Origin: Acrasis kona
Taxonomy: Eukaryota; Heterolobosea; Eutetramitea; Acrasida; Acrasidae
Reading direction: 5' to 3'
NCBI GenBank assembly: GCA_026419775.2
Contig: JAOPGA020001602.1
Location: forward strand, 62,001-126,000
DNA: 64,000 nucleotides
Under the pieces are notes generated by a model. It did not search any database. It saw only the letters and a list, made by a program, of their open reading frames with translations, and had not been told where the DNA came from. How positions within the stretch are numbered: position 1 is the first letter of the stretch; every line of letters starts with the position of its first letter. A program made the position numbers and the translations under genes. Below, in pieces: positions 32,928 to 44,366 of the stretch.

Positions 32928-33215
32928 TTACAATAACAGAAAATATTGTTGCTCCGACAATCCTTCCTTCTCTATACATCCATAATGATTTGATGCAGTT
33001 TTACTCTTGAAGAAAATTTCAGTGCCCTGTAATATTTGTGGTGAGTTGATTGGGGTCCAATAGTACGTGTCATCGCTGAGAGGAGCCTCCCGCTTAAAGT
33101 GCAAATTTCCTCTGATGTCTTTGACTTGTGAGTGATTGTCCATTGCCGCAGTTTTGAAATGATCTTTTGAAGCTTTAGCTACAGATTTTTCTAATATATG
33201 ACATATCAGACTCAT
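32928..33215 (-). CDS. possible small protein, unknown
   Basis: Unrecognised 95-codon frame starting MSLICHILEKSVAKASKDHF, with a plausible soluble composition (DIRGNLHFKREAPLSDDTYY). Its stop lies only 12 bases before the start of the secreted protein gene on the same strand, which is unusually tight even here. It might instead be an upstream exon or 5' part of a longer transcript. No splice connection that keeps the signal peptide internal looked sensible. Confidence 0.4.
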   Translation of the reverse strand: MSLICHILEKSVAKASKDHFKTAAMDNHSQVKDIRGNLHFKREAPLSDDTYYWTPINSPQILQGTEIFFKSKTASNHYGCIEKEGLSEQQYFLLL

Positions 33216-33532
33216 CTCATTGTGATTAATTCCACTTTATCACTTAACCCTCCATAAAACCACTAAAATTGCGCTCATTCCACAAAATTCATTTTTACAA
33301 GTAATACTGTTGCTCAACTAGAAATCTAACCCAGCTACAATTAAGTACAACTACATCACATCATTAATTTATAGATCTTCAAATAAAAAGTTGCCATATT
33401 GGTCCAATCTTTTTTTACCATTTACAGTTCTACTAATCAATAACCATTTATGGTTAATCAGAGTAAATAATAAATTGCTACATAAAGTACACACCACACA
33501 GCTTTAAAAATAATTAAACAAATACAACAAAG
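33216..33532. other. AT-rich intergenic region
   Basis: 317 bases, very AT-rich, without coding frames. It serves as the shared upstream region of divergent genes at 33215 (minus) and 33533 (plus). No further element recognised. Confidence 0.5.
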
Positions 33533-34294
33533 ATGATGAGCTTAAGGTCTAAGTGTAATTGCTATGGAAAAGGAGAGGGAAATAACAAGCGCTTTATTAT
33601 ACCAATAGTTGTCGTATTTGTTATTGTACTGATAGTACTTGCAAGTTTGGGAACAATCTTTGGAGTTTTATTTGCTACACTCGCCAAAGGATGCGCTCAG
33701 CTAGAAAAGCTAGAAAAGACTGGTACTTATACTTTAATGAAGGATGATAGAGCTGGCCAAATTCTTATAGCTCTTGAAGGAAGCAACGACCAGCTTGGTC
33801 ACGTTTCTTATTACGCAGAAAAGATTGGAATAGCAAAGTTGGAGTTGACGGACAGAGATGGAAACGTAGCAATATCCACCGGACTGTATTCACTAAACAC
33901 ATCGAGAAATTCACTGTGGGATTGTTTAGGTAACAAAGTTGCTGGATTTGGAGTTGTTCGCGATACTAATACCTTCTCTTTATATGATAAAGGTGATTTA
34001 CTGAAATCCTCCTTGGTTTCAAACGGTCCAACTAACATTACCACCGTGACTGAGACCATTTTGAATGGAACTCTTGTAAACGGTACTTTGGTAAATGGAA
34101 CTGCAGTTAACATAACCTCATATACACAAGGTCCATCAACATATTCGATATTAAGCCCAGATGGTAACACTACGTACGCATTTTTAAAGCAGCAAGCCAT
34201 GAATCAATTTTCTTTGGGTATCTTCCAGAAATATCAGAACGTTGATATCAAGTCCATGTTCTTGCTAGTCTCTTTTCTGATATTAAAATATTAA
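33533..34294 (+). CDS. type II membrane glycoprotein, unknown function
   Basis: Unrecognised. A short basic cytosolic tail with CNCYGKGEGNNKR is followed by one strong hydrophobic helix (FIIPIVVVFVIVLIVLASLG, about residues 21-48) and an extracytoplasmic domain of about 200 residues. That domain has a beta-rich pattern (GTYTLMKDDRAGQILIALEG; VSYYAEKIGIAKLELTDRDG) somewhat like tubby/LOR-type folds, then an N-glycosylation cluster with the triplicated unit NGTLVNGTLVNGTAVN, and a hydrophobic end (SMFLLVSFLILKY) that could be a second anchor or a GPI signal. Single exon. Confidence 0.6.
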   Translation: MMSLRSKCNCYGKGEGNNKRFIIPIVVVFVIVLIVLASLGTIFGVLFATLAKGCAQLEKLEKTGTYTLMKDDRAGQILIALEGSNDQLGHVSYYAEKIGIAKLELTDRDGNVAISTGLYSLNTSRNSLWDCLGNKVAGFGVVRDTNTFSLYDKGDLLKSSLVSNGPTNITTVTETILNGTLVNGTLVNGTAVNITSYTQGPSTYSILSPDGNTTYAFLKQQAMNQFSLGIFQKYQNVDIKSMFLLVSFLILKY

Positions 34295-34489
34295 AAAGAA
34301 GATTGTAAAAATAGAAGAGATAAGAGCGAACGATATCGAACGGTAATCTGGTCTGTCCTTTCGATTCAGGGTCATGTATAAATTAAATTTATCCAGAAAC
34401 AATAAAATAATAATTGTTTGTAGTTTGGTGTTATTGCATTATTGTTCATGTCAATCTTCTATGATGGTTGACTATTTTATTCTAAAGTA

Positions 34490-35498
34490 ATGTCGGCAAT
34501 ATTGAGCAGTCATGTAAGCAAACTAAGAGCAATGTCAGGGAGATATGGAGACAGGCTACTGGATGGAATAGAAATGGAATATAATGTAACGCAACAAACT
34601 TTCGTTTGCTAATCATCAAAGAAATTAAGAGTTGCAGACAATGAAAAGTTTAACAATAAATTAGAGCACTTTTCATCTGCTCTTAGGAACATGGAGCTCA
34701 ACAGATACACCGATGTCCTTCCAAGTATGTACCATTAAGCACAATTCGCTAAAACTCAAAGACGAACATTCAAGAATTAAACTACACACATTCGAAAAGT
34801 CTAATGACTACATCAATGCTAATTTTATACCATCAACACAGCTTGGCTCTCGCACGTCATACATTGTAACGCAAGGGCCACTGGACAAGACGATTGGCGA
34901 CTTTTGGAACATGATTTGGCAGTATGATGTGCCCGTAGTCGTAATGCTTGCAAGCGAAATTGAAACTGGACGCATCAAGTGTGCAAAATACTGGTTGGAT
35001 GATGGATTCAAATCGTTCCCATTACGCTCCGCCGTGAGAGTCGAAGGAGCACTTACTGTACATCACGTTTCAACACAAAATCCAAGTCGAGACATTATAT
35101 TACGTAAAGTCAAGCTAGAGTCTCAAAATGACGAAAAGAGCGTCGCACTTTTGCAGTACACTGGTTGGCCTGACCATGGAGTTCCATCAAGCACAGAATC
35201 CTTCAATCAGGTTTTGAAAGTTGCAAACGAGTTGATGACCGGCCGTGAGGACAAGCCCATGGTAGTACATTGCTCCGCTGGAATCGGAAGGTCAGGTACG
35301 TTTTGTGCAGCAGATTCTATATTGCAGAGAATGAGGGACCACATGAAGCGCAAGCTGGATCCTAGTACTTTCGAATGGAACGTTATGGAAACGGTTGCAA
35401 TCTTGAGAACTTACAGAAGTAGAATGGTCCAAACCAAATCGCAATATGACTTTTTATATGACGTTCTAATCTCTCAGGCCGAGTCAGAGGGCTTCTGA
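34490..35498 (+). CDS. protein tyrosine phosphatase, classical non-receptor type
   Basis: Removes phosphate from phosphotyr proteins. After splicing two introns (about 34578-34613 ending ATCAAAG and 34725-34759 ending CTCAAAG) the protein reads MSAILSSHVSKLRAMSGRYG, .., NRYTDVLPNEHSRIKL, NDYINANFIPSTQL, SYIVTQGPLDKTIGDFW, the WPD loop LLQYTGWPDHGVPSS, the P-loop VVHCSAGIGRSGTF (catalytic Cys and Arg) and the C-terminal TKSQYDFLYDVLISQA. All key residues of the class I family are present. No other domain is attached (about 310 residues). Classical PTPs imply some tyrosine phosphorylation signalling in this protist. Confidence 0.93.
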
Positions 35499-35576
35499 AC
35501 AGTGTATTATGAATAAACATTTTTTTACAAAATTTCTACAAAAAGCACAAGAGACAAAAAAGTGATTAAAAGTTTA

Positions 35577-37144
35577 TTAGAATTTTGAAATGTCCCTCCC
35601 AAAAAAGAATGTCTTGGCCCAGTCGAATGGTACGAGCAGTTTGTTCTACAAGAGTCATTCAAATGGTTCAAAAATGTAAGTTTACCTTCCAGCTCACAAG
35701 TTTAGTTAGATAGGCGCTCCTCCACAACAACCAACTCGCATAACCTCCAATCTTTACGTCACCAATCTTTAAAAAGTTAAACATCATCACATTAACAAAA
35801 AAACACTCACGTCGGAAACAGCCTTGTAACTACCGATATAAGCCATCAATCCCTGATGCCTATAGAAGAATGGTTTGAGAACATGATTCTCCTCCGCATT
35901 TTCAAACACTTCATCCGTAGAATCTATTTTATTTAAAATGTTGGCAAGATATTTTCCTTGCTGCTGTGCGACCTGCGCCGTTGCAGTTAATGGCTTACTG
36001 CTCACGACCGCACAATCTCCCATGGCAAATACATCTTTCAAATCCTTCACTCTTAAGAAGTCATCGACCGGTATCTTTTTCCATTTATCGTCGACTGGGA
36101 TCTTGTCTCTTAATTCCTTGATTACTTTCCTTGGGCCAATTCCAGCACTCCAGATTACCATTCCACACTTTATGACGCTGTTGTCTGCGAGGACGACTGT
36201 ATGTGGATCTGGAATTTCTTTTACGCTTGTTTCCGTCCTCAACCTTATCCTCTCCTTTGTGAATACTTTTCTTGTGTAGTCTTGTAGGGACTGGTCAAAT
36301 GCGGTCAAGATTGTGGGTGAGGCCTCTAGGACTGTCATTTGTACGTCGAGCTATTAGTAAATTCAAGAGAACGAGTTGTTTAGTGCTTACTTGGATTTCT
36401 TGAGGAAAGTTTTTGAAAAGGTCCTGGTACATGAGGTCGTGTAATTCAGCAGCAAGTTCTATTCCTGTGGGACCAGCACCAACCACTACGAAGTGCAATA
36501 ATTCTCTCCTCAGCTCTAAAGATGTGTTTGGGTTAGAAGCTCTTTCAAAACAATTGATAATGTTTTTTCTGATTGCTCTAGCATGATGAATTTCTTTTAT
36601 TGGGTACTGTAGAAAATTAGCTTGCAATGTACAAAATTTTAAAACTTACTGCATTCTCTGCAACACCAGGGAGACCATACGTGTTTACATCACAACCAAT
36701 TGCAATTACCAAACGGTCATACCGAAGTTCAAAAGGTGCATCTTGGTCGTCATTTGGATTTATGGTGACGGTTTTGTTTGACGGATTTATATCCGTGACG
36801 CCACCCTCATAGCAATGGTAATTACTGCTGTGATGAACTCTTCTGATTGGTTCAATTACTGAGCGGAATTCTAATGTCCCAGATGCCGCACTGGACAATA
36901 AAGGGGTGAACAAAAAGTGGTTTCTTGGCGAAATCACGTGTACATTGTACTTGGCGAGGTCAATGTCTTTAATTAAACGAAATCCAGCCCATCCAGCCCC
37001 TAAAATAACCTTGGTGGTTTAGATTTAATGAGATTCGTCACTAACAAGTTCCTTCTTATTACCAGCAGAGTGTTTGTTAATGGCATATAACCTTAATACT
37101 CGTCCTGAGCTTCGTTGTGTTGATCTGAAGGTGGACACAAACAT
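35577..37144 (-). CDS. NDH2: type II (rotenone-insensitive) NADH:ubiquinone oxidoreductase
   Basis: Single-subunit flavoenzyme of the inner mitochondrial membrane that passes electrons from NADH to ubiquinone without pumping protons. The Arg/Ser-rich start MFVSTFRSTQRSSGRVLRLY is a presequence. The first Rossmann motif VILGAGWAGFRL binds FAD, and the second, HFVVVGAGPTGIELAAEL, binds NADH. VIWSAGIGPRKVI, VFAMGDCAV and TAQVAQQQGKYLA are also family hallmarks, as is the C-terminal amphipathic anchor (GGYASWLLWRSAYLTKLVSW). Five introns of 36-45 nt are spliced out; those after GNKKEL and after YKAVSDV end in AAG. No EF hand is present. The stop is at 35577. Confidence 0.93.
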
Positions 37145-37300
37145 TTTATAAAAATAAATATACCAATTCATACCCGCTCAATAAATAACCCTTACCAAAA
37201 CCCGCATTTGTAAAGACCACATCAAATTTCCACCACCGAAATTCTTGCCACACATTCCATCATTACAACCAATAACCATACAAGTAACACAAGAAGCGCT

Positions 37301-38373
37301 TTATTTTTTCTTTCTTAGTATAGCATGTTCATACCACGACTTTACTTTTTCCTCAGCCGTCTCTCCTTCGAGTTCTCTCAAAGCCTTCACAGACGATCTC
37401 AAATCTTTATTAGTCGACACTCTCTCAAATAAGTAAGTGAGATGTAACAAGTATTGATCCGACACATCCCCTCTCCATGGTTTACATACGATTGTGTTTT
37501 CTTCTTGTCCTTGATAATAATCGGAAAACCATTCCAACATCACTACTTGCTCCATGCTTCTACCGAGTTTACTAAGATCCTTGATCATGTGTCCTCTTAC
37601 TCCATTTTGGAAACTGTACTGTGTGGAGTCTCTAAATAACTTTGTGGTCAAACCTTGTGGATCCAGCTGTTCGGTGATTTGCGCCACAGATTGACCCAAG
37701 TAGTTGTCGCTGAAAAGAACGACTTCGTAGTATTGCGAAAGTCGATGTACGAAAATGTCTGCGAAGGGACGCTTCTGAGTCTTCCAGCCTGCCTTTGGAT
37801 CGAAAGACGAATGTACTAGAAAATCTTCAACGGCGACCACAAGAGTTGGCTTCTTCTCGATTTGTTCCGGTAAGATTTGTTTGCCGGAGACTGGATTCTT
37901 TAATTCATCAAGCCACTCCAGAAAGTTTTTGTGTGATCTTGTTATGGGATTTCCCTTTTCATGTTATTGAATGTTCAAAGTTTGTACTTACGTTTTGTCT
38001 GTAATCTTCTACAACTAGATAGACAACACCAGCAATCACGACGGTGTAGAGGACGTAGTAGGGTAGATTGTTATAAAAGGAACTGCCCTTGATTGGGGCG
38101 TCTATGATGCGCTCTGAGCTGGGGTCCTCTGGTATAAGGTCAGCAATCACAGATTCAGTTTTTGTTTCCTTTTTTGTTTCGTTGGTAGGTTCTGTTTCTT
38201 GTTGCTTGGGTACGTTCGTTTTTGAGAAGTATAGATTTTGGCTGATTTTCAAGGGATATTTATTCACACTCAAAACTAAATGCGTCTTTAGTAACACACA
38301 ACATTCCAAACATACATTTCGGGCCAAGAGATCTACCAATACATCTGCTAAGGGTTCTGTGCACGTTGATCAT
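37301..38373 (-). CDS. TIM50: TIM50-like subunit of the TIM23 presequence translocase
   Basis: Inner-membrane receptor that hands presequence proteins to TIM23. The start at 38373 (MINVHRTLSRCIGRSLGPK) is a good presequence; a 40-nt intron with GTATGT donor and TTTAG acceptor, in phase 1, joins it to LSVNKYPLKI. One membrane helix follows (YYVLYTVVIAGVVYLVVE), then a second intron ending GAAAAG, then the FCP1/HAD-like domain: TLVVAVEDFLVHSSFD, RPFADIFVHRLSQYYEVVLF, DLSKLGRSMEQVVMLEW. The catalytic DxDxT of true phosphatases is replaced by VEDFL, as expected for TIM50. About 325 residues. Confidence 0.9.
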
Positions 38374-39098
38374 TTGTAATACTCAACTAATTTGTTTCAC
38401 AAACTATTCAGTCAATCAACAATGTGGATTATAAAAGGCCACCTATGTGGTTTGGACGATTTTAGGTCGTAAAATACTACAAGAAGCTCATCAACATTCT
38501 ATAAAAGTATACAATGTCCACTAACATCACGGGTCATCAAATAAATGACTACAAAAAACAGATGAGAAAAACACATTTTGGTTAAAAGGTTATATGGACT
38601 ATTAAAAGCCCTACAATCTTAATTCAACAAACAACAAAATTCTATGTTTGCAGCTATCAACCGATCAACGCTCATGCACAATATCATCAAAAGGATGGCC
38701 CAAGCAGCAGTATTTCTTGAACCGATTGTGGATCATCTCAATTAATCTCCAAAAAATGTGAGACTACCCATCAACGAACTCTCTGTGTGGGCTGAAAAGA
38801 AGAAAGTAGAACAAAAAATAAAAATCCCTCTTTGTTACTTCACGTTATATTAATGTTCTCCTTTTATTTCATATATACGATTGTCAGGCGATTTAAATGG
38901 AGATCGTACACTCCAATTAAAATTTGACTGCTTTTTGTTTTATAAGATAATAGACATCTTATCGAATAGATGCATGGACTGTAGTTGCAAAAAATGTTCC
39001 TATTCTACGCCGCTTTTTGCTCAACATCAAATTATACCAGTTGACCTGTTCTCGCAGGTAACATTTATTTATAATCAAAACAACGGTTATCATCAGTC
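38374..39098. other. 725-base region between TIM50 and the AGC kinase
   Basis: Mostly AT-rich, without a safe gene. It contains the short open frame at 38644 listed separately. From about 38885 to 39055 there is an open plus-strand stretch with a Cys-rich segment (RCMDCSCKKCSYS), bounded on the right by a GTAACA donor-like site just before the kinase start; it could be a leader exon or chance. Confidence 0.35.
38644..38745 (+). CDS. short open frame with mitochondrial-presequence character
   Basis: MFAAINRSTLMHNIIKRMAQ followed by AAVFLEPIVDHLN and a TAA at 38743. The same frame stays open beyond the stop (SPKNVRLPINELSVWAEKKK) to about 38849. It may be the front of a small mitochondrial protein interrupted by a stop or an undetected indel. 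No homologue recognised, so this is weak. Confidence 0.2.
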   Translation: MFAAINRSTLMHNIIKRMAQAAVFLEPIVDHLN

Positions 39099-40497
<1,399 letters not shown>

Positions 40498-40614
40498 ATT
40501 ATCCGGATTTTTGAAAAATAATGAGGATGGTTTTGTATTAATAAATTCTTGACACAATCCCTTTGAACTTTTCTTGTTTTTGATGATTTTTTGTAAGTTC
40601 AAGTTCTTGTAAAA

Positions 40615-41073
40615 ATGTTGAGGGCAAGAAGGGTTGTTAAATGTTTGTCTGACACGCTTCCAAAGCGTTGCTACGCAGAAAGGAAGAGGGGAAAGGAAAA
40701 GGGCAACGACGAAGAAAATGAACAGCGCCTCAAGGAAGATCCACAACTAACAGAGGCACAATGTGACTACCTTCGAACACCACCAAGAAAATGGAGAAAA
40801 AAGCAGTCACCACTACAATATGAACAGGAGAAGCATCTTGCGGACAACTTTGCTCAATATTGGCAGCTAGCGTACAATAAATATTACAAAGAGGCTTTCT
40901 TCAAGACAAAACTTCAAATTAGAGCCTGCGAGTCGCTTCCGGAGGAGCTGAGAAGAGAGGCATTTAAGGTAGATTATTCCTGCTTCCCAGTTGAGATGTG
41001 TTTACCCATATACCATCTTCCTATGCAACCGGGTTATGAGTTACCGCTACAACCATACAGATCAGAATTATAA
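40615..41073 (+). CDS. MRPL40: mitochondrial ribosomal protein mL40-like
   Basis: 152-residue basic protein. The start MLRARRVVKCLSDTLPKRCY is a mitochondrial presequence. The charged middle (PPRKWRKKQSPLQYEQEKHL) and the end LQIRACESLPEELRREAFKV..CFPVEM..HLPMQPGYELP parallel the pattern ALxxLPxELxxEAxxxDxxxFP..PPxPGY at the C-terminus of mL40 proteins. Similarity is modest, so the assignment to the large mitochondrial subunit is an inference. Single exon, 117 bases after the kinase gene on the same strand. Confidence 0.5.
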   Translation: MLRARRVVKCLSDTLPKRCYAERKRGKEKGNDEENEQRLKEDPQLTEAQCDYLRTPPRKWRKKQSPLQYEQEKHLADNFAQYWQLAYNKYYKEAFFKTKLQIRACESLPEELRREAFKVDYSCFPVEMCLPIYHLPMQPGYELPLQPYRSEL

Positions 41074-41091
41074 AATGTAAATGTTTTTTTA

Positions 41092-41388
41092 TTATTTTTG
41101 TTGTGCTCCCATCATTTCTTGGAAGTTTTCTTGGAAAGATAATCCAACTCTTTGTCCGTACTTGTATAATTTCTCTGAGTATTTTTTAACACAAGTTTCC
41201 TCTTCTTTTGTTAGATTTTGTGAGTTCATGTCTTTCACACACTGAACGAATGATTCCCTGACGACGAAATTATACATGTCCAAAGCTTCTTTGAATTGCA
41301 TCTCCTGCATCATCTGCGCTTGCTGTTGCTTTTGGTATTGCTGCGCTTGTTGCTGTTGTTGCATGGCCTGGAAGTTGTTGAATCCCAT
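41092..41388 (-). CDS. TIM9: Tim9-like small TIM chaperone with only one cysteine pair
   Basis: Intermembrane-space chaperone subunit that escorts carrier and beta-barrel precursors. After a Gln-rich leader (QAMQQQQQAQQYQKQQQ) the core reads DMYNFVVRESFVQCVKDMNS, QNLTKEEETCVKKYSEKLYK, YGQRVGLSFQENFQEMM, which tracks the Tim9 sequence pattern throughout. The twin CX3C signature is reduced: the first Cys of motif one and the last Cys of motif two are gone (RESFVQC; CVKKY), leaving the two inner cysteines that would form a single disulphide. Ends convergently 19 bases from the mL40-like gene. Confidence 0.72.
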   Translation of the reverse strand: MGFNNFQAMQQQQQAQQYQKQQQAQMMQEMQFKEALDMYNFVVRESFVQCVKDMNSQNLTKEEETCVKKYSEKLYKYGQRVGLSFQENFQEMMGAQQK

Positions 41389-41577
41389 TGTTGTTTCAAA
41401 TCTTAGTTGACCAGGAACAAAGTTACACTTCTTCCAATACTAATGAAAAATGATCAAGAGCAATAAGCACTATTTATTTGTCAACATTAAATACGCTGCT
41501 TTATATTCGGCTTTTTAAAGCATGGATAACTATTCCAAGCGTATCCTAAACAATCTATTAGGGGAGTAAATGTCTCA

Positions 41578-42204
41578 TCATGCATCTCCTTCGTATTCTT
41601 TAACGTGGTTGGAAGGAAAATACCCAACCATTCCATTCTCATGATTCTCTCCTCTCCACCACCCATCATTCCCTTTGCTTAGAACTGTTATGTAAGCTCC
41701 TCTCGTTAATGAGATTTGCCTCGGATGTGTCGGATAGTAAGAATTTATCACTTTTACGAGACTGGTTTTTTGAGGAGCGTGATGCATAGGTACTGTTAAA
41801 AGCCTTGTGCTTACAGAAGAATCTGTTTGTGTCACAGAAGCAGAGCGGGATCTTCTAGAGAGCTCAGCTTTAGGTTCAGCATCAATCTTGGTAGCTGTTG
41901 GGCTCATAGCTTTGTTCTTCTTTAATAATTGAATCTCTTTCATCAAAAACTCATTTTGTGTTTTTAATTGATCTACTTCTTGTAGCGCAAAATCTCGCTG
42001 CTTTTTTGTCTTCTCCAATTCTCTTGTTAATCGATCAATGGTGTTTGACCTCTCGTCGTGCACAACAAACGGACTACAAGGTGTCATTGGGGGCAACGCA
42101 TGAATATTGTCACGCGGGGTGAAGGGAGTTGATGTTGGTGTTGCATCTGGAGAGTGTGAATCTTCAATTCTCCTTCGAATGCTCAGGGGTGAGTCCATAT
42201 GCAT
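41578..42204 (-). CDS. coiled-coil protein with C-terminal SH3 domain
   Basis: About 208 residues: a Ser/Thr/Pro-rich N-terminus with repeated TP sites, a leucine-zipper-like coiled coil (about residues 50-95, TIDRLTRELEKTKKQRDFAL and onwards), a basic Ser-rich linker, then an SH3 domain (residues 150-205: LVKVINSYYPTHPRQISL, YITVLSKGNDGWWRGE, VGYFPSNHVKEY) with the WW and the Pro-Ser-Asn of the ligand groove intact. The ALYDY start of typical SH3 domains is replaced by VINSYY. It is probably an adaptor for the actin or endocytic machinery, an inference from the domain only. Confidence 0.8.
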   Translation of the reverse strand: MHMDSPLSIRRRIEDSHSPDATPTSTPFTPRDNIHALPPMTPCSPFVVHDERSNTIDRLTRELEKTKKQRDFALQEVDQLKTQNEFLMKEIQLLKKNKAMSPTATKIDAEPKAELSRRSRSASVTQTDSSVSTRLLTVPMHHAPQKTSLVKVINSYYPTHPRQISLTRGAYITVLSKGNDGWWRGENHENGMVGYFPSNHVKEYEGDA

Positions 42205-42325
42205 TTACAGCGAAATCAACTCAACTTCTCAATAAATGCAATGAAACAAATCGTCATGGCAGAGAGAGCGTACTAAACACAGATTGTCAAAAGAAGAACA
42301 AGTCAAAACAATAGTAAACAATGAT

Positions 42326-43124
42326 TTATGCCAAATGTACATTAAACCAATTAATAGTCTGGCTCAAACACCTTTCCTTCGCGTCTACCTGCTCCTTCTT
42401 TGATAAATCTCCTCTGACTGCAAATCCATGAATCATGTGATTATAAACAACAACCTCATATGGAGTCTTTTTATCCATCAATACCTGTCTGACCTTCTCC
42501 GCTTGGTCCTTATCAAAAAAGGAATCAATCTCACCAACCTGAATTGAGATGGGCTTGACAATGTTTTCAACTTCGGATGGAATGGCCAAACCAGCAGGAT
42601 GACATGACACGATGGCGTCAACTTTCTGTGTACAAGATTCATCGCCTAGTAAGGCCACCTGTCTACCACCCCAACAGAATCCTACGGCGCCAATCTTGCC
42701 AATGGATGGATCATCACGTAAAGCCTTGACTGCTGCAAGGATGAGAGGCTGTGTGACATTGTCAGGGTGTCTAGTGGTCCAAGGTCCGTAAGTTGCGAAG
42801 GCCTCCGCTTTATCTGTGCCCTTTTCTATAATGCTCTTCATTTGTTCTTGCTGCTGGCCAAGGTACTAACTTTTGAAGAATGTGATGAGGAACGGGATCT
42901 CCCTTGAAAAAGTCGGGTATTATAACATAATAGCCTTTGCTAGCATACTCATCTGCCAAGAGACGGGCATTATTCAAACTGTATCCAAAAATATCTGTCA
43001 CAAAGAGCAGTGTCTTGGACTTGTTGTTTCCTGTTTGATATGCATTCAATCCGGCAATAGTAGTCTCAGTGCCTTTTGGTACTCCTTCATGAATGTGTCC
43101 CGATACGCAGTTGTCGCACGACAT
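42326..43124 (-). CDS. dienelactone hydrolase family protein
   Basis: Alpha/beta hydrolase of the DLH type. The start at 43124 (MSCDNCVSGHIHEGVPKG) is typical. Then come LLFVTDIFGYSLNNARLLAD, YVIIPDFFKGDPVP, the nucleophile elbow AVGFCWGGRQVALLG (Cys), the acid in QVGEIDSFFDKD and the triad His in NHMIHGFAVRGD. One frame change at 42857-42866: dropping one base in TACCTTGG turns KLVP into ..LGQQQEQMKSIIEKG, joining both halves with correct family spacing. A GT..TAG intron at the same place leaves the wrong phase. Substrate unknown; fungal and protist relatives are carboxymethylenebutenolidase-like. Confidence 0.82.
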
Positions 43125-43219
43125 GGTTTGATCAATTTTTAAAATAGAATTTTTGGAAAGACCCCGCTTACAAAACAAAATAGATGGAACAACTGCACAA
43201 CATTCCAATACTTCAACTT

Positions 43220-43378
43220 TTATGAATACCAACTAGAACAAATGCTTTCGTGTTCCAAGCCATAATCCTTGTATATAAAATACTCAAAGCGCTTCTCCAA
43301 AATAACATAGCCACTTCTCTTCATATTTTTCTTATTCGTGCTGTTTGAAACGAGTCCATAATTTTTCACAAGTCCCAT
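43220..43378 (-). CDS. possible small protein, 52 residues
   Basis: MGLVKNYGLVSNSTNKKNMK, RSGYVILEKRFEYFIYKDYG, LEHESICSSWYS. The composition is protein-like and the frame is open 20 codons further upstream (QVYFHMG). No homologue recognised. It lies between two minus-strand genes and could be a small gene or the remnant of a 3' exon. Confidence 0.3.
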   Translation of the reverse strand: MGLVKNYGLVSNSTNKKNMKRSGYVILEKRFEYFIYKDYGLEHESICSSWYS

Positions 43379-43489
43379 GTGGAAGTATACTTGAGGGTTC
43401 CTTCGTATTACAATAAGAGGATCACAACATTAAAGTTCAATTCTCAGTAATAATTCATTTATTTAACTTTCATCATGACTAAACTTGTT

Positions 43490-44320
43490 TTATATGACTT
43501 CTGCAAAGTACACTTGGAAGAATCCATCAGATGCTTGCATTAGCCCATCCACAGTATCACTAAATTCGATATCAATGTCCTTCACCAAATTCTTTTTGCT
43601 TTTGTTGCTCACAATATGAGGTGCTTCTGGAAAGGCTTGCTCCACATCTCTTAATGTAACTCTTGTGACGAAAAAGTTGGGTACAAACTTATCAAGTCGA
43701 CTATTTAAATTACTGAGCTGTACACTCAAACCGATTACAGGACGCTTATTCCTTGGGTCGGGTGTATCGACTGTGATGGGAACTTGAACTGTAACAATAC
43801 AATTCCTTGAATTGATTACAGTGTAGGGTTTGGATGCAGAAAGTTTAACATAATCCCCAAGCCTATCCTCTTCCTTCATCATTGAGAACTCTGGAAGAAG
43901 GCAGTATTGAAAGAATGCCTCTGTTTTAAAAAAACTTTTCGGATCTTGTTCCATGTTTGGTCTGTTTGGTTTTATCGGTATTAGAGCCAATTGTGCTTTA
44001 CACTCAATGTCGTCATAAAAAGAATTATTAAAAGCCTTTAGAGTCTTTTTAATGTTGTTAGGGTCATTTACGCTCTGCAATCCTGTTTTTACTGCCGTTT
44101 CAATAATTTGTGTAATGTGTGCATCAATGTATTCCATCTGTCTCTTCTTATCATCCACCACCAGTACATTCTTCCAATAGTAATAGTACCCGACCGATGA
44201 TCCTAACAACACGATAGGAACCACTTTGAACAGGAGCAACGACCGATTAGCTCTCGCAGAAGAAACAGTGGAGTAGATTCTGTGGTGAGCAAAAAACTTT
44301 GATGGGATCCTTCGAAACAT
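43490..44320 (-). CDS. mitochondrial-type membrane protein, unknown function
   Basis: Unrecognised single-exon protein of 276 residues. MFRRIPSKFFAHHRIYSTVS looks like a mitochondrial presequence, followed by one membrane helix (LFKVVPIVLLGSSVGYYYYW, residues 30-49). The rest is a soluble domain (residues 60-276) ending DGFFQVYFAEVI. Likely an inner-membrane protein with its domain in the intermembrane space or matrix. Starts 47 bases downstream of the end of RPS4 on the same strand. Confidence 0.65.
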   Translation of the reverse strand: MFRRIPSKFFAHHRIYSTVSSARANRSLLLFKVVPIVLLGSSVGYYYYWKNVLVVDDKKRQMEYIDAHITQIIETAVKTGLQSVNDPNNIKKTLKAFNNSFYDDIECKAQLALIPIKPNRPNMEQDPKSFFKTEAFFQYCLLPEFSMMKEEDRLGDYVKLSASKPYTVINSRNCIVTVQVPITVDTPDPRNKRPVIGLSVQLSNLNSRLDKFVPNFFVTRVTLRDVEQAFPEAPHIVSNKSKKNLVKDIDIEFSDTVDGLMQASDGFFQVYFAEVI

Positions 44321-44366
44321 TTTTAAACACTTTACAACATGTGAAATAACAAAGATGGTTTTTTAT

